NCBI GenBank assembly: GCA_016703065.1
Contig: JADJCU010000002.1
Coordinates: 310,001 to 374,000, forward strand
Length of the DNA: 64,000 bases
Direction of reading: 5' to 3'
Origin: a bacterium
GTDB taxonomy: Bacteria; Electryoneota; RPQS01
Under the pieces are notes generated by a model, which did not search any database, was not told the origin of the DNA, and was given only the letters and a program-made list of their open reading frames with translations. Below are positions 8,910 through 17,178 of the stretch, piece after piece (positions within the stretch are counted from its first letter, which is position 1; each line of letters begins with the position of its first letter). Both the position numbers and the translations under genes were made by a program.

Positions 8910-11045
8910 ATGCGCCATCTGATCATCACCGCGCTCTCCCTCGCAGTGGTAAGCATGATTTGGCTGTTGCCGCCGCGCCACACGAAATCTCCGGTTCTGC
9001 CAGGACTCGAATCCCAGTGCCCCACAACGCCTCTCGCCGTCTGCTTCGCCGAAGGTACCGACCCGGACTACATGGCCGACTGGACACGCCGGATTCTCGA
9101 CCGCCAAGGCACCCTCGATTTCAATCTGGAAGGTCGCTGGCAGTCCACCGCCAATGGCGGTACTGGCTCGCAAGGCACGGGCGTCGCCCTGACCTACAGC
9201 TTTGTTCCGGACGGCGTGTCCATCGAAGGCGATCAAAGCGTCCTCTTCGCACGAATGAATCAGATCTTTCCGAATCAGCAAGCGTGGCAAAACCTGTTCG
9301 CACAGGTTTTCGCCCGCTGGGGCGAAGTCACGGGTAACTCCTACACTCAAGTCACTGATGATGGTGCCGGTTGGGGACAGGGCAGCCCCGGTGTTATAGG
9401 TCAGCGCGGCGACATTCGTATTGCGATGACTCCCATGGACGGCGAGAATGGGGTGCTTGCCTACAACTTCTTCCCCGATCGCGGCGATATGGTGCTGGAC
9501 GAAGCCGAATCGTGGAATAGCGCCGCGCAAAACTATCGCTTCATCCGCAATATCGTCGCGCACGAACACGGTCATGGTCTGGGGCTGGCTCACGTTTGTC
9601 CCATTAACACGACCAAACTGCTCGAGCCGACCTATACCAGTGCTTTCGACGGACCGCAGCATGACGATATCCTCGCCGGTCAGCGCGGATATGGCGATCC
9701 CTATGAGCCAAACGATGCTTCCGCAGAGTCCTACGATCTTGGCCAGATTGAAGGGACGGAGACGGTGACGCTGGCAAGCCTGGACGATAACACCGATACG
9801 GATTGGTGGCGCTTCACGATTGTGCCGAATCGCTCAGTGAGTGTAACGCTTGAACCGGATGGCCGTACCTACCTCGAAGGTCAGCAGAATTTCGACGGCT
9901 CGTGTGAAGCCGGAACTTCGTATAGCACATACGACGACCAGAATCTAAATTTCACTCTGCAGGCCGCCAACGGTACAACGCTCGCGACGGAAAACGGTCG
10001 TCCTGTTGGTCAGAGTGAAACCCTCTACCGTCTCGACGTGCCCGCAGGAATTACCGATCTTCGCCTCCTTGTCGACGGTGCGACAAATAATGCGATTCAA
10101 CCGTATCGACTGACTATTGAATCTATCGATCCGGCGACACCGTATCTGTTGAGCTGCCCGTTGGAAATCGACACAGCCTTAATTGGTCAGCAAATGGACG
10201 GTGCGTTGGTCTTGACCAATCCTCCGCTCGGCGGCGTACTCATGATCACGAACATCTCGGTGTCCGGTCCCTTTACGGTCTCACCGCAGGACACGGTCCT
10301 GCTCGAACCGAACGACGACCTCGTGGTTACCGTCACGTTTCATGCCGACGAGCTTGGCCCGCATTCCGGAGTCCTTACCGTTTTCCACAACGGCCCCGGC
10401 GACAGCTTGACGTGTGACGTCTCTTCTTTTGCCGCAACGTCTTCAATCGTCTTCTTGCCCAGCGCTGTGGCGGATTTCGGCGACATACCGCTGGGTACGT
10501 TAGACAGCGCCTTAGTCGGGATTCGCGCCCAGGGCAATGTGCCGCTGACGATTACGTCGATTAATACGCAGGCCCCATTCATGCTCGCCTTTGACGGTCC
10601 CGTTTCGCTGGAGCCCGGGCCGCTCCTTCGCGTCTACCCGCGAGTTATTCCAAGCTCGTTAGGCGAACACCACGGATGGATGATTATTCACCATTCAGCG
10701 ACGACGTCTCCCGACAGCGTCGAACTCATCTACAATGGCACGCCCAGCTTGAATTCGCCAACGGATCCGAGTTTGCCGCGCACCTTCGCCCTCAATCAGA
10801 ACTTCCCGAATCCGTTCAATCCGACGACAACCATCGGCTTCGACCTTCCGCAAAGCTCACCCGTAGAGCTTGGTCTTTACAATATTCAGGGTCAACTCGT
10901 CAAAGAGCTGCTTTCGTCGCCGAACCTGACAGCCGGACGCCATTCTGTTGAATTGGACGCGTCTCCATTTGCCGCCGGTATCTATATCTATCGCCTCGAA
11001 GCGGGGAATTTTGTCTCCGACCGCAAACTTGTCTACCTGAAGTAA
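8910..11045 (+). CDS. T9SS-exported matrixin-type metalloprotease with sorting domain
   Basis: 711 residues from ATG 8910, chosen because AAGGAG sits at 8897-8902 and a hydrophobic signal (LIITALSLAVVSMIWLL) follows. The zinc site HEHGHGLGLAH is at about 218-228. The segment that normally carries the Met-turn reads TTKLLEP, i.e. Leu where the paralogue has Met. A PPC-like domain (YEPNDASAESYDLG) and two Ig/ASH-like repeats (FTVSPQDTVLLEPND..., ...PVSLEPGPLL) follow, then a type A sorting domain (NQNFPNPFNPTTTIGF ... DRKLVYLK). It shares long stretches with the divergent 5895 gene around RWxSTANG, GDIRI, GDMVLD and GPQHDDI; the 93-bp gap between them must carry both promoters. Likely surface or released protease. 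Confidence 0.85.
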   Translation: MRHLIITALSLAVVSMIWLLPPRHTKSPVLPGLESQCPTTPLAVCFAEGTDPDYMADWTRRILDRQGTLDFNLEGRWQSTANGGTGSQGTGVALTYSFVPDGVSIEGDQSVLFARMNQIFPNQQAWQNLFAQVFARWGEVTGNSYTQVTDDGAGWGQGSPGVIGQRGDIRIAMTPMDGENGVLAYNFFPDRGDMVLDEAESWNSAAQNYRFIRNIVAHEHGHGLGLAHVCPINTTKLLEPTYTSAFDGPQHDDILAGQRGYGDPYEPNDASAESYDLGQIEGTETVTLASLDDNTDTDWWRFTIVPNRSVSVTLEPDGRTYLEGQQNFDGSCEAGTSYSTYDDQNLNFTLQAANGTTLATENGRPVGQSETLYRLDVPAGITDLRLLVDGATNNAIQPYRLTIESIDPATPYLLSCPLEIDTALIGQQMDGALVLTNPPLGGVLMITNISVSGPFTVSPQDTVLLEPNDDLVVTVTFHADELGPHSGVLTVFHNGPGDSLTCDVSSFAATSSIVFLPSAVADFGDIPLGTLDSALVGIRAQGNVPLTITSINTQAPFMLAFDGPVSLEPGPLLRVYPRVIPSSLGEHHGWMIIHHSATTSPDSVELIYNGTPSLNSPTDPSLPRTFALNQNFPNPFNPTTTIGFDLPQSSPVELGLYNIQGQLVKELLSSPNLTAGRHSVELDASPFAAGIYIYRLEAGNFVSDRKLVYLK

Positions 11046-11053
11046 TACACCAA

Positions 11054-11425
11054 ATGATTGCCCACGAACGATTCAAAGTCTCGTCCAAGCTCTGCATGGT
11101 GCAGAATCTTGGCGTGAACGGTACACTTTTCGGCGGCAACATGATGGCATGGGTGGACGAGGCCGCAGCGATCTTCGCTCATGAGTTCACCGGCGAACGC
11201 TACATGGTCACGCTCAAATTTGGAGAGTTCGAGTTTCATCATCCGGTGCGTGAAGGGGACATTGTCCACTTCTACTGTATGAATCCGAAAATCGGCCGTA
11301 CGAGTATTTCCTTCGAGATCGAGGCCGACAAGACCGACGGCACCGTCGTCGTTCGCACCAGCGCAGTCTTTGTCGCTCTGGACGAAGCTGGCAAACCAAA
11401 GCAGATTGATCGCAAACCCGCCTGA
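11054..11425 (+). CDS. Hotdog-fold acyl-CoA thioesterase (YciA/4HBT type)
   Basis: 123 residues, beginning 8 bases after the protease stop. The hotdog pattern is clear: NLGVNGTLFGGNMMAWVDEAAAIFA, with an Asp on the central helix, then FHHPVREGDIVHFYC and TVVVRTSAVFVALDEAGKP. Members hydrolyse acyl-CoA thioesters in the cytoplasm. Substrate length cannot be read from the sequence. Possibly cotranscribed with glnN, which starts 40 bases later. Confidence 0.8.
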   Translation: MIAHERFKVSSKLCMVQNLGVNGTLFGGNMMAWVDEAAAIFAHEFTGERYMVTLKFGEFEFHHPVREGDIVHFYCMNPKIGRTSISFEIEADKTDGTVVVRTSAVFVALDEAGKPKQIDRKPA

Positions 11426-11465
11426 CCTCCGCACTCACGAACCGCCATCTAAACACTGGGGAACT

Positions 11466-13652
11466 ATGCACAAGTCCAGCACGCGCTCCGACTACGCCTC
11501 GCAGACAGTGAACGGAACAACTCGCAACGGCTCGGCGAATCCTCCGCAGCCCTCGGAGTTGTTTGGATTGAACGTCTTTTCGCTGTCCGTGATGAGGCAG
11601 GTCCTGCCGAAGCCCGTGTACAAACACCTTGTTGCAATTCAGGAGACCAACGCGGCCCTCGATCCTGCCACTGCCGACGTGGTCGCAGCTGCGATGAAAG
11701 ACTGGGCGATGGCGCGCGGTGCGACTCACTACTCCCACTGGTTTCATCCGCTGCACGGCCTCACCGCCGAGAAGCACCAGTCCTTCCTGATTCCGACCCA
11801 GGACGGCGGCGTCATCACGGAGTTCACCGGCGCGAACCTCCTGCAGGGAGAGCCTGATGCATCCAGCTTCCCCTCCGGCGGCACGCGCTCGACCTTCGAG
11901 GCGCGCGGCTATACCGGTTGGGATCCTACCAGCCCCGCATTTCTGGTGGAAGGCCGTTACGGCAAGACCCTCTATATTCCCAGCGTCTTCCTCGGCTTTA
12001 ACGGCCACGCCCTCGACAAGAAGGCGCCGCTCCTGCGCTCCATTGATGCGATCAGCAAACAGGCGATTCGCGTCTTGAGACTCTTCGGCCATGACGCCAC
12101 GCAAGTCGTGACAACCGTAGGCTGCGAGCAAGAGTATTTCCTCGTGGATCGCGAGCTCTATTTGAAACGTCCTGACCTGATGACCTGCGGCCGCACGCTC
12201 TACGGCGCCCGCCCGCCCAAAGGCCAGGAAATGGAAGATCACTACTTCGGCTCTATTCCCGAACGTGTGCTTGCTTACATGGAAGACCTTGAAGTCGAAC
12301 TCTACAAACTTGGCATTCCCGTTACGACACGGCACAACGAAGTTGCGCCCGGACAGTTCGAGTTTGCCCCGGTTTTCGAGCGCGCCAATATTGCCACCGA
12401 CCACAACATGCTGATGATGTCGGTGATGCGCCGTGTTGCCGCGCGCCACGATTTGGCCTGCCTGATGCACGAGAAGCCATTTGCGGGCATTAACGGCAGC
12501 GGCAAGCACAACAATTGGTCTATGGCCGACGATCGCGGCAACAACTTGCTCGAACCCGGCAACACACCGCAGGAGAACGCGCAGTTCCTGGTATTTCTGA
12601 CGGCCGTTGTGCGAGCCCTGCACTTGCATAGCGATCTGATGCGGGCTTCAATTGCCTCGGCTGCCAACGATCACCGCCTCGGCGCCAATGAAGCTCCGCC
12701 CGCGATCATCAGCGTCTATTCGGGCGACACGCTCACCGAAGTTGTTGAAGCAATCATCGACGGCCAGTCCGCGAAAGCAAAAGAGAAGACCTTCCTGAAT
12801 ATCGGCGTTTCGAATTTGCCGCCGCTTCCTCTGCATGACTCTGACCGGAACCGCACGTCGCCCTTCGCCTTCACGGCGAACAAGTTTGAATTCCGCGCGG
12901 TCGGTTCAGGTCAGAATATCGCCCGCCCCAATATGGTGTTGAACACGATTGTCGCCGAGTCGTTGGGGTACATGGCCGACGGGATTGAAACGACGTTGAA
13001 AACTGAAACGGACTTCAATGCCGCCGTCCGCAGCGTCGTTCAACGCGAGTTGACTGCGCATCGCGCGGTGCTTTTCGGAGGTGACGGCTACTCCGCGGAG
13101 TGGCACAAAGAGGCCGAACGACGCGGGCTCCCGAACCTGCGCACAGTCGTCGACGCCATTCCCGCGTTCATAACACCGCGCGCAATTGCCCTCTTCGCTT
13201 CGCAAAGCGTCTTGACTGACGCTGAACTGCACAGCCACTATCACGTCAAACTTGATACCTATATCAAGATGCTGAGTATCGAAGCAGGCCTCATGTCCTC
13301 GATGGGGGCAACGCAGATCCTTCCGGCCGCGCTCGAATATCAAAGTCGAGTTGCGACCGCCGTTCATCGAACCGAGGACGTGCTGCCGTCCACGACGTTG
13401 ATCGGGCAGCGCAAATTGCTCGAACTCGTTGCTGCCGCCATTGAACGGTTCATCGCAAGGCTTCAGCATCTGGATCGCGCCCGTGCCGCCGTTCCGGAGA
13501 CCGACGATCATCGCATCGTTGCCACGTACTTCCGCGACTTCATTATTCCCGCGATGCAAGAACTTCGTGCCGCCGGTGACGAACTTGAAGTGTTGCTCGA
13601 CGACGATCTTTGGCCGATGCCCAAGTATCGCCAGCTGCTTCACCTGAGTTAG
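11466..13652 (+). CDS. glnN: Glutamine synthetase, type III
   Basis: 728 residues, the usual size for the large GSIII family and much longer than type I or II. ATG 11466 is used because the SELFGLNVFSLSVMRQVLPK N-terminus typical of GSIII follows within 35 residues; the frame upstream has no support. Landmarks: THYSHWFHPLHGLTAEKHQS, CEQEYFLVD in the glutamate/metal site, RHNEVAPGQFEFAP, and the signature NGSGKHNNWS. It makes glutamine from glutamate, ammonia and ATP, the main ammonia-assimilation step; GSIII is common in Bacteroidetes and cyanobacteria. A strong terminator follows. No sensor or operator was identified upstream. Confidence 0.95.
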   Translation: MHKSSTRSDYASQTVNGTTRNGSANPPQPSELFGLNVFSLSVMRQVLPKPVYKHLVAIQETNAALDPATADVVAAAMKDWAMARGATHYSHWFHPLHGLTAEKHQSFLIPTQDGGVITEFTGANLLQGEPDASSFPSGGTRSTFEARGYTGWDPTSPAFLVEGRYGKTLYIPSVFLGFNGHALDKKAPLLRSIDAISKQAIRVLRLFGHDATQVVTTVGCEQEYFLVDRELYLKRPDLMTCGRTLYGARPPKGQEMEDHYFGSIPERVLAYMEDLEVELYKLGIPVTTRHNEVAPGQFEFAPVFERANIATDHNMLMMSVMRRVAARHDLACLMHEKPFAGINGSGKHNNWSMADDRGNNLLEPGNTPQENAQFLVFLTAVVRALHLHSDLMRASIASAANDHRLGANEAPPAIISVYSGDTLTEVVEAIIDGQSAKAKEKTFLNIGVSNLPPLPLHDSDRNRTSPFAFTANKFEFRAVGSGQNIARPNMVLNTIVAESLGYMADGIETTLKTETDFNAAVRSVVQRELTAHRAVLFGGDGYSAEWHKEAERRGLPNLRTVVDAIPAFITPRAIALFASQSVLTDAELHSHYHVKLDTYIKMLSIEAGLMSSMGATQILPAALEYQSRVATAVHRTEDVLPSTTLIGQRKLLELVAAAIERFIARLQHLDRARAAVPETDDHRIVATYFRDFIIPAMQELRAAGDELEVLLDDDLWPMPKYRQLLHLS

Positions 13653-13674
13653 CTGCGACAACCAATCCAAGCCG

Positions 13675-13709
13675 AGCCCCCGAAAACACTTTCGGGGGCT
13701 TGCTTTGTG
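13675..13709 (+). terminator. Intrinsic terminator after glnN
   Basis: Perfect 11-bp stem (13675-13685 with 13690-13700, loop ACAC) followed by the T-rich TGCTTTGTGT. Confidence 0.75.
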
Positions 13710-13776
13710 TATGGAGGTCACTTAACAGCACACGACGCGAATAGCGGTATCATTTGGGGTCACCAATATGTTGAAT

Positions 13777-13839
13777 ATAGTAGAATTATGAAGAATGTAG
13801 ACGTTTGGCGGTTGCCCGCATGTTCCAATATTCTACTAT
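13777..13839. repeat. 10-bp inverted repeat in the glnN-TonB receptor gap
   Basis: ATAGTAGAAT at 13777-13786 and its exact complement ATTCTACTAT at 13830-13839, separated by 43 bases, in an AT-rich patch unlike the flanking sequence. It lies just upstream of the promoter at 13868. It could be a pair of regulator half-sites or a long hairpin. The rest of the gap 13711-14026 shows no other structure except the promoter. Confidence 0.4.
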
Positions 13840-13867
13840 TAATGTCCAAAATATCGAGCTTAAACCC

Positions 13868-13896
13868 TTGACAATTCGGCGTATCCGCTGTAATTT
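13868..13896 (+). promoter_or_regulatory. Sigma70-like promoter of the TonB/PorV operon
   Basis: TTGACA (13868-13873), 17-base spacer, TAATTT (13891-13896). It is about 130 bases upstream of the ATG at 14027, leaving a long leader in which no riboswitch was recognised. Confidence 0.65.
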
Positions 13897-14026
13897 CCGT
13901 AGGTCCCATTGCCCTGCCTCCCTGCGCTCGCCTCACACCCCGGGACACCGAAACGCGCACGTTTCTTCTCCTCGATTCCGATTCCCCCTTATCTTACATA
14001 CGGGTACGTTAACCCGGAGGTGGTTC

Positions 14027-17000
14027 ATGAGAAAAGTGATTCTCCTGTTTCTACTCATTTCACTCGGTGCACATGCCTTGCCTGCCGCCGCTCAAGGTGT
14101 CGGCAAGCTTGCCGGTGTCGTCATGGACACGGGCACGAACGATCCCATCCCGGGAGCAAACGTCGCGATTGAAGGAACGACGCGTGGTGCAACGACCGAT
14201 CTCGCCGGCGAGTTCTTCCTGCTCAACATGACCATCGGCGAATACACCGTGCGGGTTTCGACCATTGGCTACGCGACGCAGGTCGTGCAAGGAGTGGTCA
14301 TCAAGTCCGAGCAAACGACGGAGCTGCGTGTTCTCTTGAAAGAGACCGTTCTTGAAGGGCAGGAAGTGGTCGTCGTCGCGCCTCGGGACGTCGTCAAACG
14401 CGATGTTGCGAATACGGGCCGCACGGTCGACAGCCGCGAAATATCCGAGCTTCCCGTGACCCAATTCTCGGATGCGTTGTCCCGACAGGCGGGCGTCGTC
14501 GGAAGCGGCACGAATCTCCACATTCGCGGCGGACGTCGTGATGAGATTCTCTTTCTTGTCGACGGCCTTGCCGTCCGGGATCCACAGTTTCAGCGCCGCT
14601 ATCTGCAAGTGCCAAAGTCCTCAATCGGTGAGATGCAGGTTATGACGGCGGGCTTCAATGCCGAATATGGCGAAGCTCAATCCGCCGTCGTGAATCTCGT
14701 CACGCGTGACGGCGAGCCCCAGTACACTGGGCATATCGAGCACGTCATGGATGTTGACGGCTTCGGCAATGGCTCGTTTGCCGACTTGAACAACGAAAAG
14801 TCCGCGGGCCTTCCGCATCAGTCACCGGATCGCAAGCTCGGCTATCAGGACTACGACTACACCGAAATGTCCTTGTCCGGTCCGGAACCGATTTCCAGCC
14901 GCCTGCTGCCGAAACTCGGCGTCACTTTGCCCGGATCAATGTCCTTCTTCGGCTCCGGCACATTCTGGAGCCGCAACGCCAACGAATTCGGTACACAGGT
15001 CGGCGGCGACCGCTGGTTCCGGCCGCAGGTCACTGATTGGTTTGGCGGCGACGTGCGCAAAGGTGAAGCGTACAATAACTCCAACCTGAAACTCACATAC
15101 AATTCTGAGAAGAACTACAAGCTAAGTCTGGGTTGGATGAACAATCAGGAACGGGTCAATCCCTATTGGTACCGTCTTTCGCAGCGCTTTCCCTATGATT
15201 TTTCGCTTGAAGAGCAGAAGCTCGGCATGTGGGCCCTCGCTTCCATTCAAGGACTTGCTACTGATGCCGGAGCCTATCCGCAGCGGGTTTTCCAGGACTT
15301 GAACGCCGACGGCGTCACCGACGATCTCGATGTCGATTTGGCTGACGATGATCGCGACGGTCGCATGGACGAAGAAGCGCTGAACTGGGTGGATGACGAC
15401 GGCGACGGACTCGTGGACGAGGACCTCCAGCCGTATGAGTACAACGCAGCGAACCACGTGCGCGCTGAGATCGTCCGCGATCAGCAGATTTTGGCCACCC
15501 TGAACCATAACTTGAGTGCGAAAACGTTTCACACTGTTCGCCTTGGAATCTACGATGCGTCGCGTCTGCTGACTGGCGGCGGCAAGTCTGCCAAAGACTA
15601 TGGCATGGCCTCCGAACCGTTCGTCGATCTGCCGGACGCCGAGGGCCGCTACAATGGCCGCTACGATGCCGGCGAACCGTTCACCGATCAGGACGGAGAT
15701 GGGATGTTTGATTACAACAATCCCGCCAACGCCCGGGCCAACGTCTATGGCTTCTATATCGCCGGAGACGGACTGGCCGGAAACAATCAACAGCTTGTCC
15801 CCGATTGGGCGGAGTTCAAATCCCGTACCTATACGATTAAGTGGGACGTTACGTCGCAAGTCCACGCTCGCCATCAAACCAAAGCCGGCGTTGAGTACAA
15901 TTACTACAATGTCGCCGCCGAAGATCGTCCTTATGCGAGTATCCTGAACAACGGTAACGGCACCTACCGCGACATCTATCGCTACTATCCGTCTTCCGGC
16001 GCGATCTATCTACAGGACAAGATGGAGTACAGCGACATCATTATCAACGCTGGCGTGCGCTTCGACTACTGGCGGATCGGCGGCGAGTCAATTCGCAGTC
16101 CGTTTGCGGATAACCCGACCATTGCCACCAACTACATTGATTACGATGCGCCGAGCAAGAGCGGTGACCTCTACGTTTCGCCGCGTTTGGGAATCGCCCA
16201 CAGCGTGACCGACCGCGACGTCTTCCATTTTAACTACGGCTACTTCTACCAGCGAGGTCGGCAGGACTACTACCTGACCACAGTGAATCAGGTCGCTTCC
16301 GCGACCGCCGTCGTGGGTAATCCGAGTCTCGAACCGTCGAAGACGATCGCCTACGAGCTCGGGGTCCGTCATCAGTTTGGTGCTGACTTCTTGCTGGACG
16401 TTTCTACGTACTACAAGGACATCAAGAACTGGATTCAAACCGCTTCACAGAACCAACTGCTGTTTGAGCAGGGTCTTCAGGCCTCGGGCCGCTCGAATGC
16501 CGCGATCTACTACAATGCCGACTACGCCTCTGTGCGCGGATTTGAGTTCAACCTGACAAAGGACTACGGCTCACACGTTTCGGGCCGCCTGACGTACACA
16601 CTGTCATGGGCTACGGGCAAGAACTCCTACGACATTGGTTCGGATGTCACACGCAGCAACTACGCCGAACCCGCTGGCGAAACGCCGCTCGGTTGGGATC
16701 GCCGCCATCAGGTAGTCTTTAATCTCGGTGCGAACTACCCGCTCAAGGGCAAAGTCCTCAGTGCCGAGTGGCTTCGCACCGGTTGGACCGTTAACTGGCT
16801 GTCCCAGTTCCTCTCGGGATTGCCCTATACGCCGACCCAATACAATGGCAGCAACGTGGAAGGACAGGAATTCGCCGAGAATACCCCATGGACCTATCAG
16901 ACCGATGTGAACGTCGGCCGCTATTTCAGCATGGGTGGCCTGAACTGGCAGGCGCTGTTTGAAGTGCGTAATCTGTTTAATGCGAAGAACATCCTTGGCT

Positions 17001-17164
17001 GGGACCGCAACCAGAGTACGATCGACACGTACAGCAGCGGCAGCCCCGGCTACATCAATGACACAACCTCTCCGAACTACGGCGTGAATCCACGTGCCGG
17101 GGCGAATCCTGACGCGTGGGACATTCCGCGTCAGGTGCGCGTCGGTTTGGCAGTGGACTTCTAA
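14027..17164 (+). CDS. TonB-dependent outer-membrane receptor with Ca-binding-like loop
   Basis: 1045 residues from ATG 14027, supported by CGGAGG upstream and a signal peptide ending ALPAAAQG; the open frame extends upstream without support. Domains: carboxypeptidase-regulatory-like beta-sandwich (about 26-105: GVVMDTGTNDPIPGANVAI, TIGEYTVRVSTIGY), TonB plug (about 130-230: SDALSRQAGV, LHIRGGRRDEILFLVDG), then a beta-barrel ending in an aromatic strand, VGLAVDF. Unusually, about residues 424-467 hold an acidic DxDxDG-like run (LNADGVTDDLD, DDDRDGRMDEE, DDDGDGLVDED) of the thrombospondin-type-3/EF-loop kind, also found in the next gene. First gene of a five-gene operon. Ligand unknown; the SusC-like N-domain suggests polymer or peptide uptake, or help in export. 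Confidence 0.85.
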   Translation: MRKVILLFLLISLGAHALPAAAQGVGKLAGVVMDTGTNDPIPGANVAIEGTTRGATTDLAGEFFLLNMTIGEYTVRVSTIGYATQVVQGVVIKSEQTTELRVLLKETVLEGQEVVVVAPRDVVKRDVANTGRTVDSREISELPVTQFSDALSRQAGVVGSGTNLHIRGGRRDEILFLVDGLAVRDPQFQRRYLQVPKSSIGEMQVMTAGFNAEYGEAQSAVVNLVTRDGEPQYTGHIEHVMDVDGFGNGSFADLNNEKSAGLPHQSPDRKLGYQDYDYTEMSLSGPEPISSRLLPKLGVTLPGSMSFFGSGTFWSRNANEFGTQVGGDRWFRPQVTDWFGGDVRKGEAYNNSNLKLTYNSEKNYKLSLGWMNNQERVNPYWYRLSQRFPYDFSLEEQKLGMWALASIQGLATDAGAYPQRVFQDLNADGVTDDLDVDLADDDRDGRMDEEALNWVDDDGDGLVDEDLQPYEYNAANHVRAEIVRDQQILATLNHNLSAKTFHTVRLGIYDASRLLTGGGKSAKDYGMASEPFVDLPDAEGRYNGRYDAGEPFTDQDGDGMFDYNNPANARANVYGFYIAGDGLAGNNQQLVPDWAEFKSRTYTIKWDVTSQVHARHQTKAGVEYNYYNVAAEDRPYASILNNGNGTYRDIYRYYPSSGAIYLQDKMEYSDIIINAGVRFDYWRIGGESIRSPFADNPTIATNYIDYDAPSKSGDLYVSPRLGIAHSVTDRDVFHFNYGYFYQRGRQDYYLTTVNQVASATAVVGNPSLEPSKTIAYELGVRHQFGADFLLDVSTYYKDIKNWIQTASQNQLLFEQGLQASGRSNAAIYYNADYASVRGFEFNLTKDYGSHVSGRLTYTLSWATGKNSYDIGSDVTRSNYAEPAGETPLGWDRRHQVVFNLGANYPLKGKVLSAEWLRTGWTVNWLSQFLSGLPYTPTQYNGSNVEGQEFAENTPWTYQTDVNVGRYFSMGGLNWQALFEVRNLFNAKNILGWDRNQSTIDTYSSGSPGYINDTTSPNYGVNPRAGANPDAWDIPRQVRVGLAVDF

Positions 17165-17178
17165 CCGAAGGATAGCGC

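Noticed and set aside
11214..12629. 471-codon minus-strand open frame inside glnN
   Set aside because: It is antisense to highly conserved GSIII coding sequence and its translation is low-complexity His/Arg/Val-rich; a GC-driven shadow frame.
15299..15426. Asp-rich stretch as a separate small gene or repeat array
   Set aside because: It is in frame within the TonB receptor and part of its protein; the DNA repeat is only codon-level similarity.
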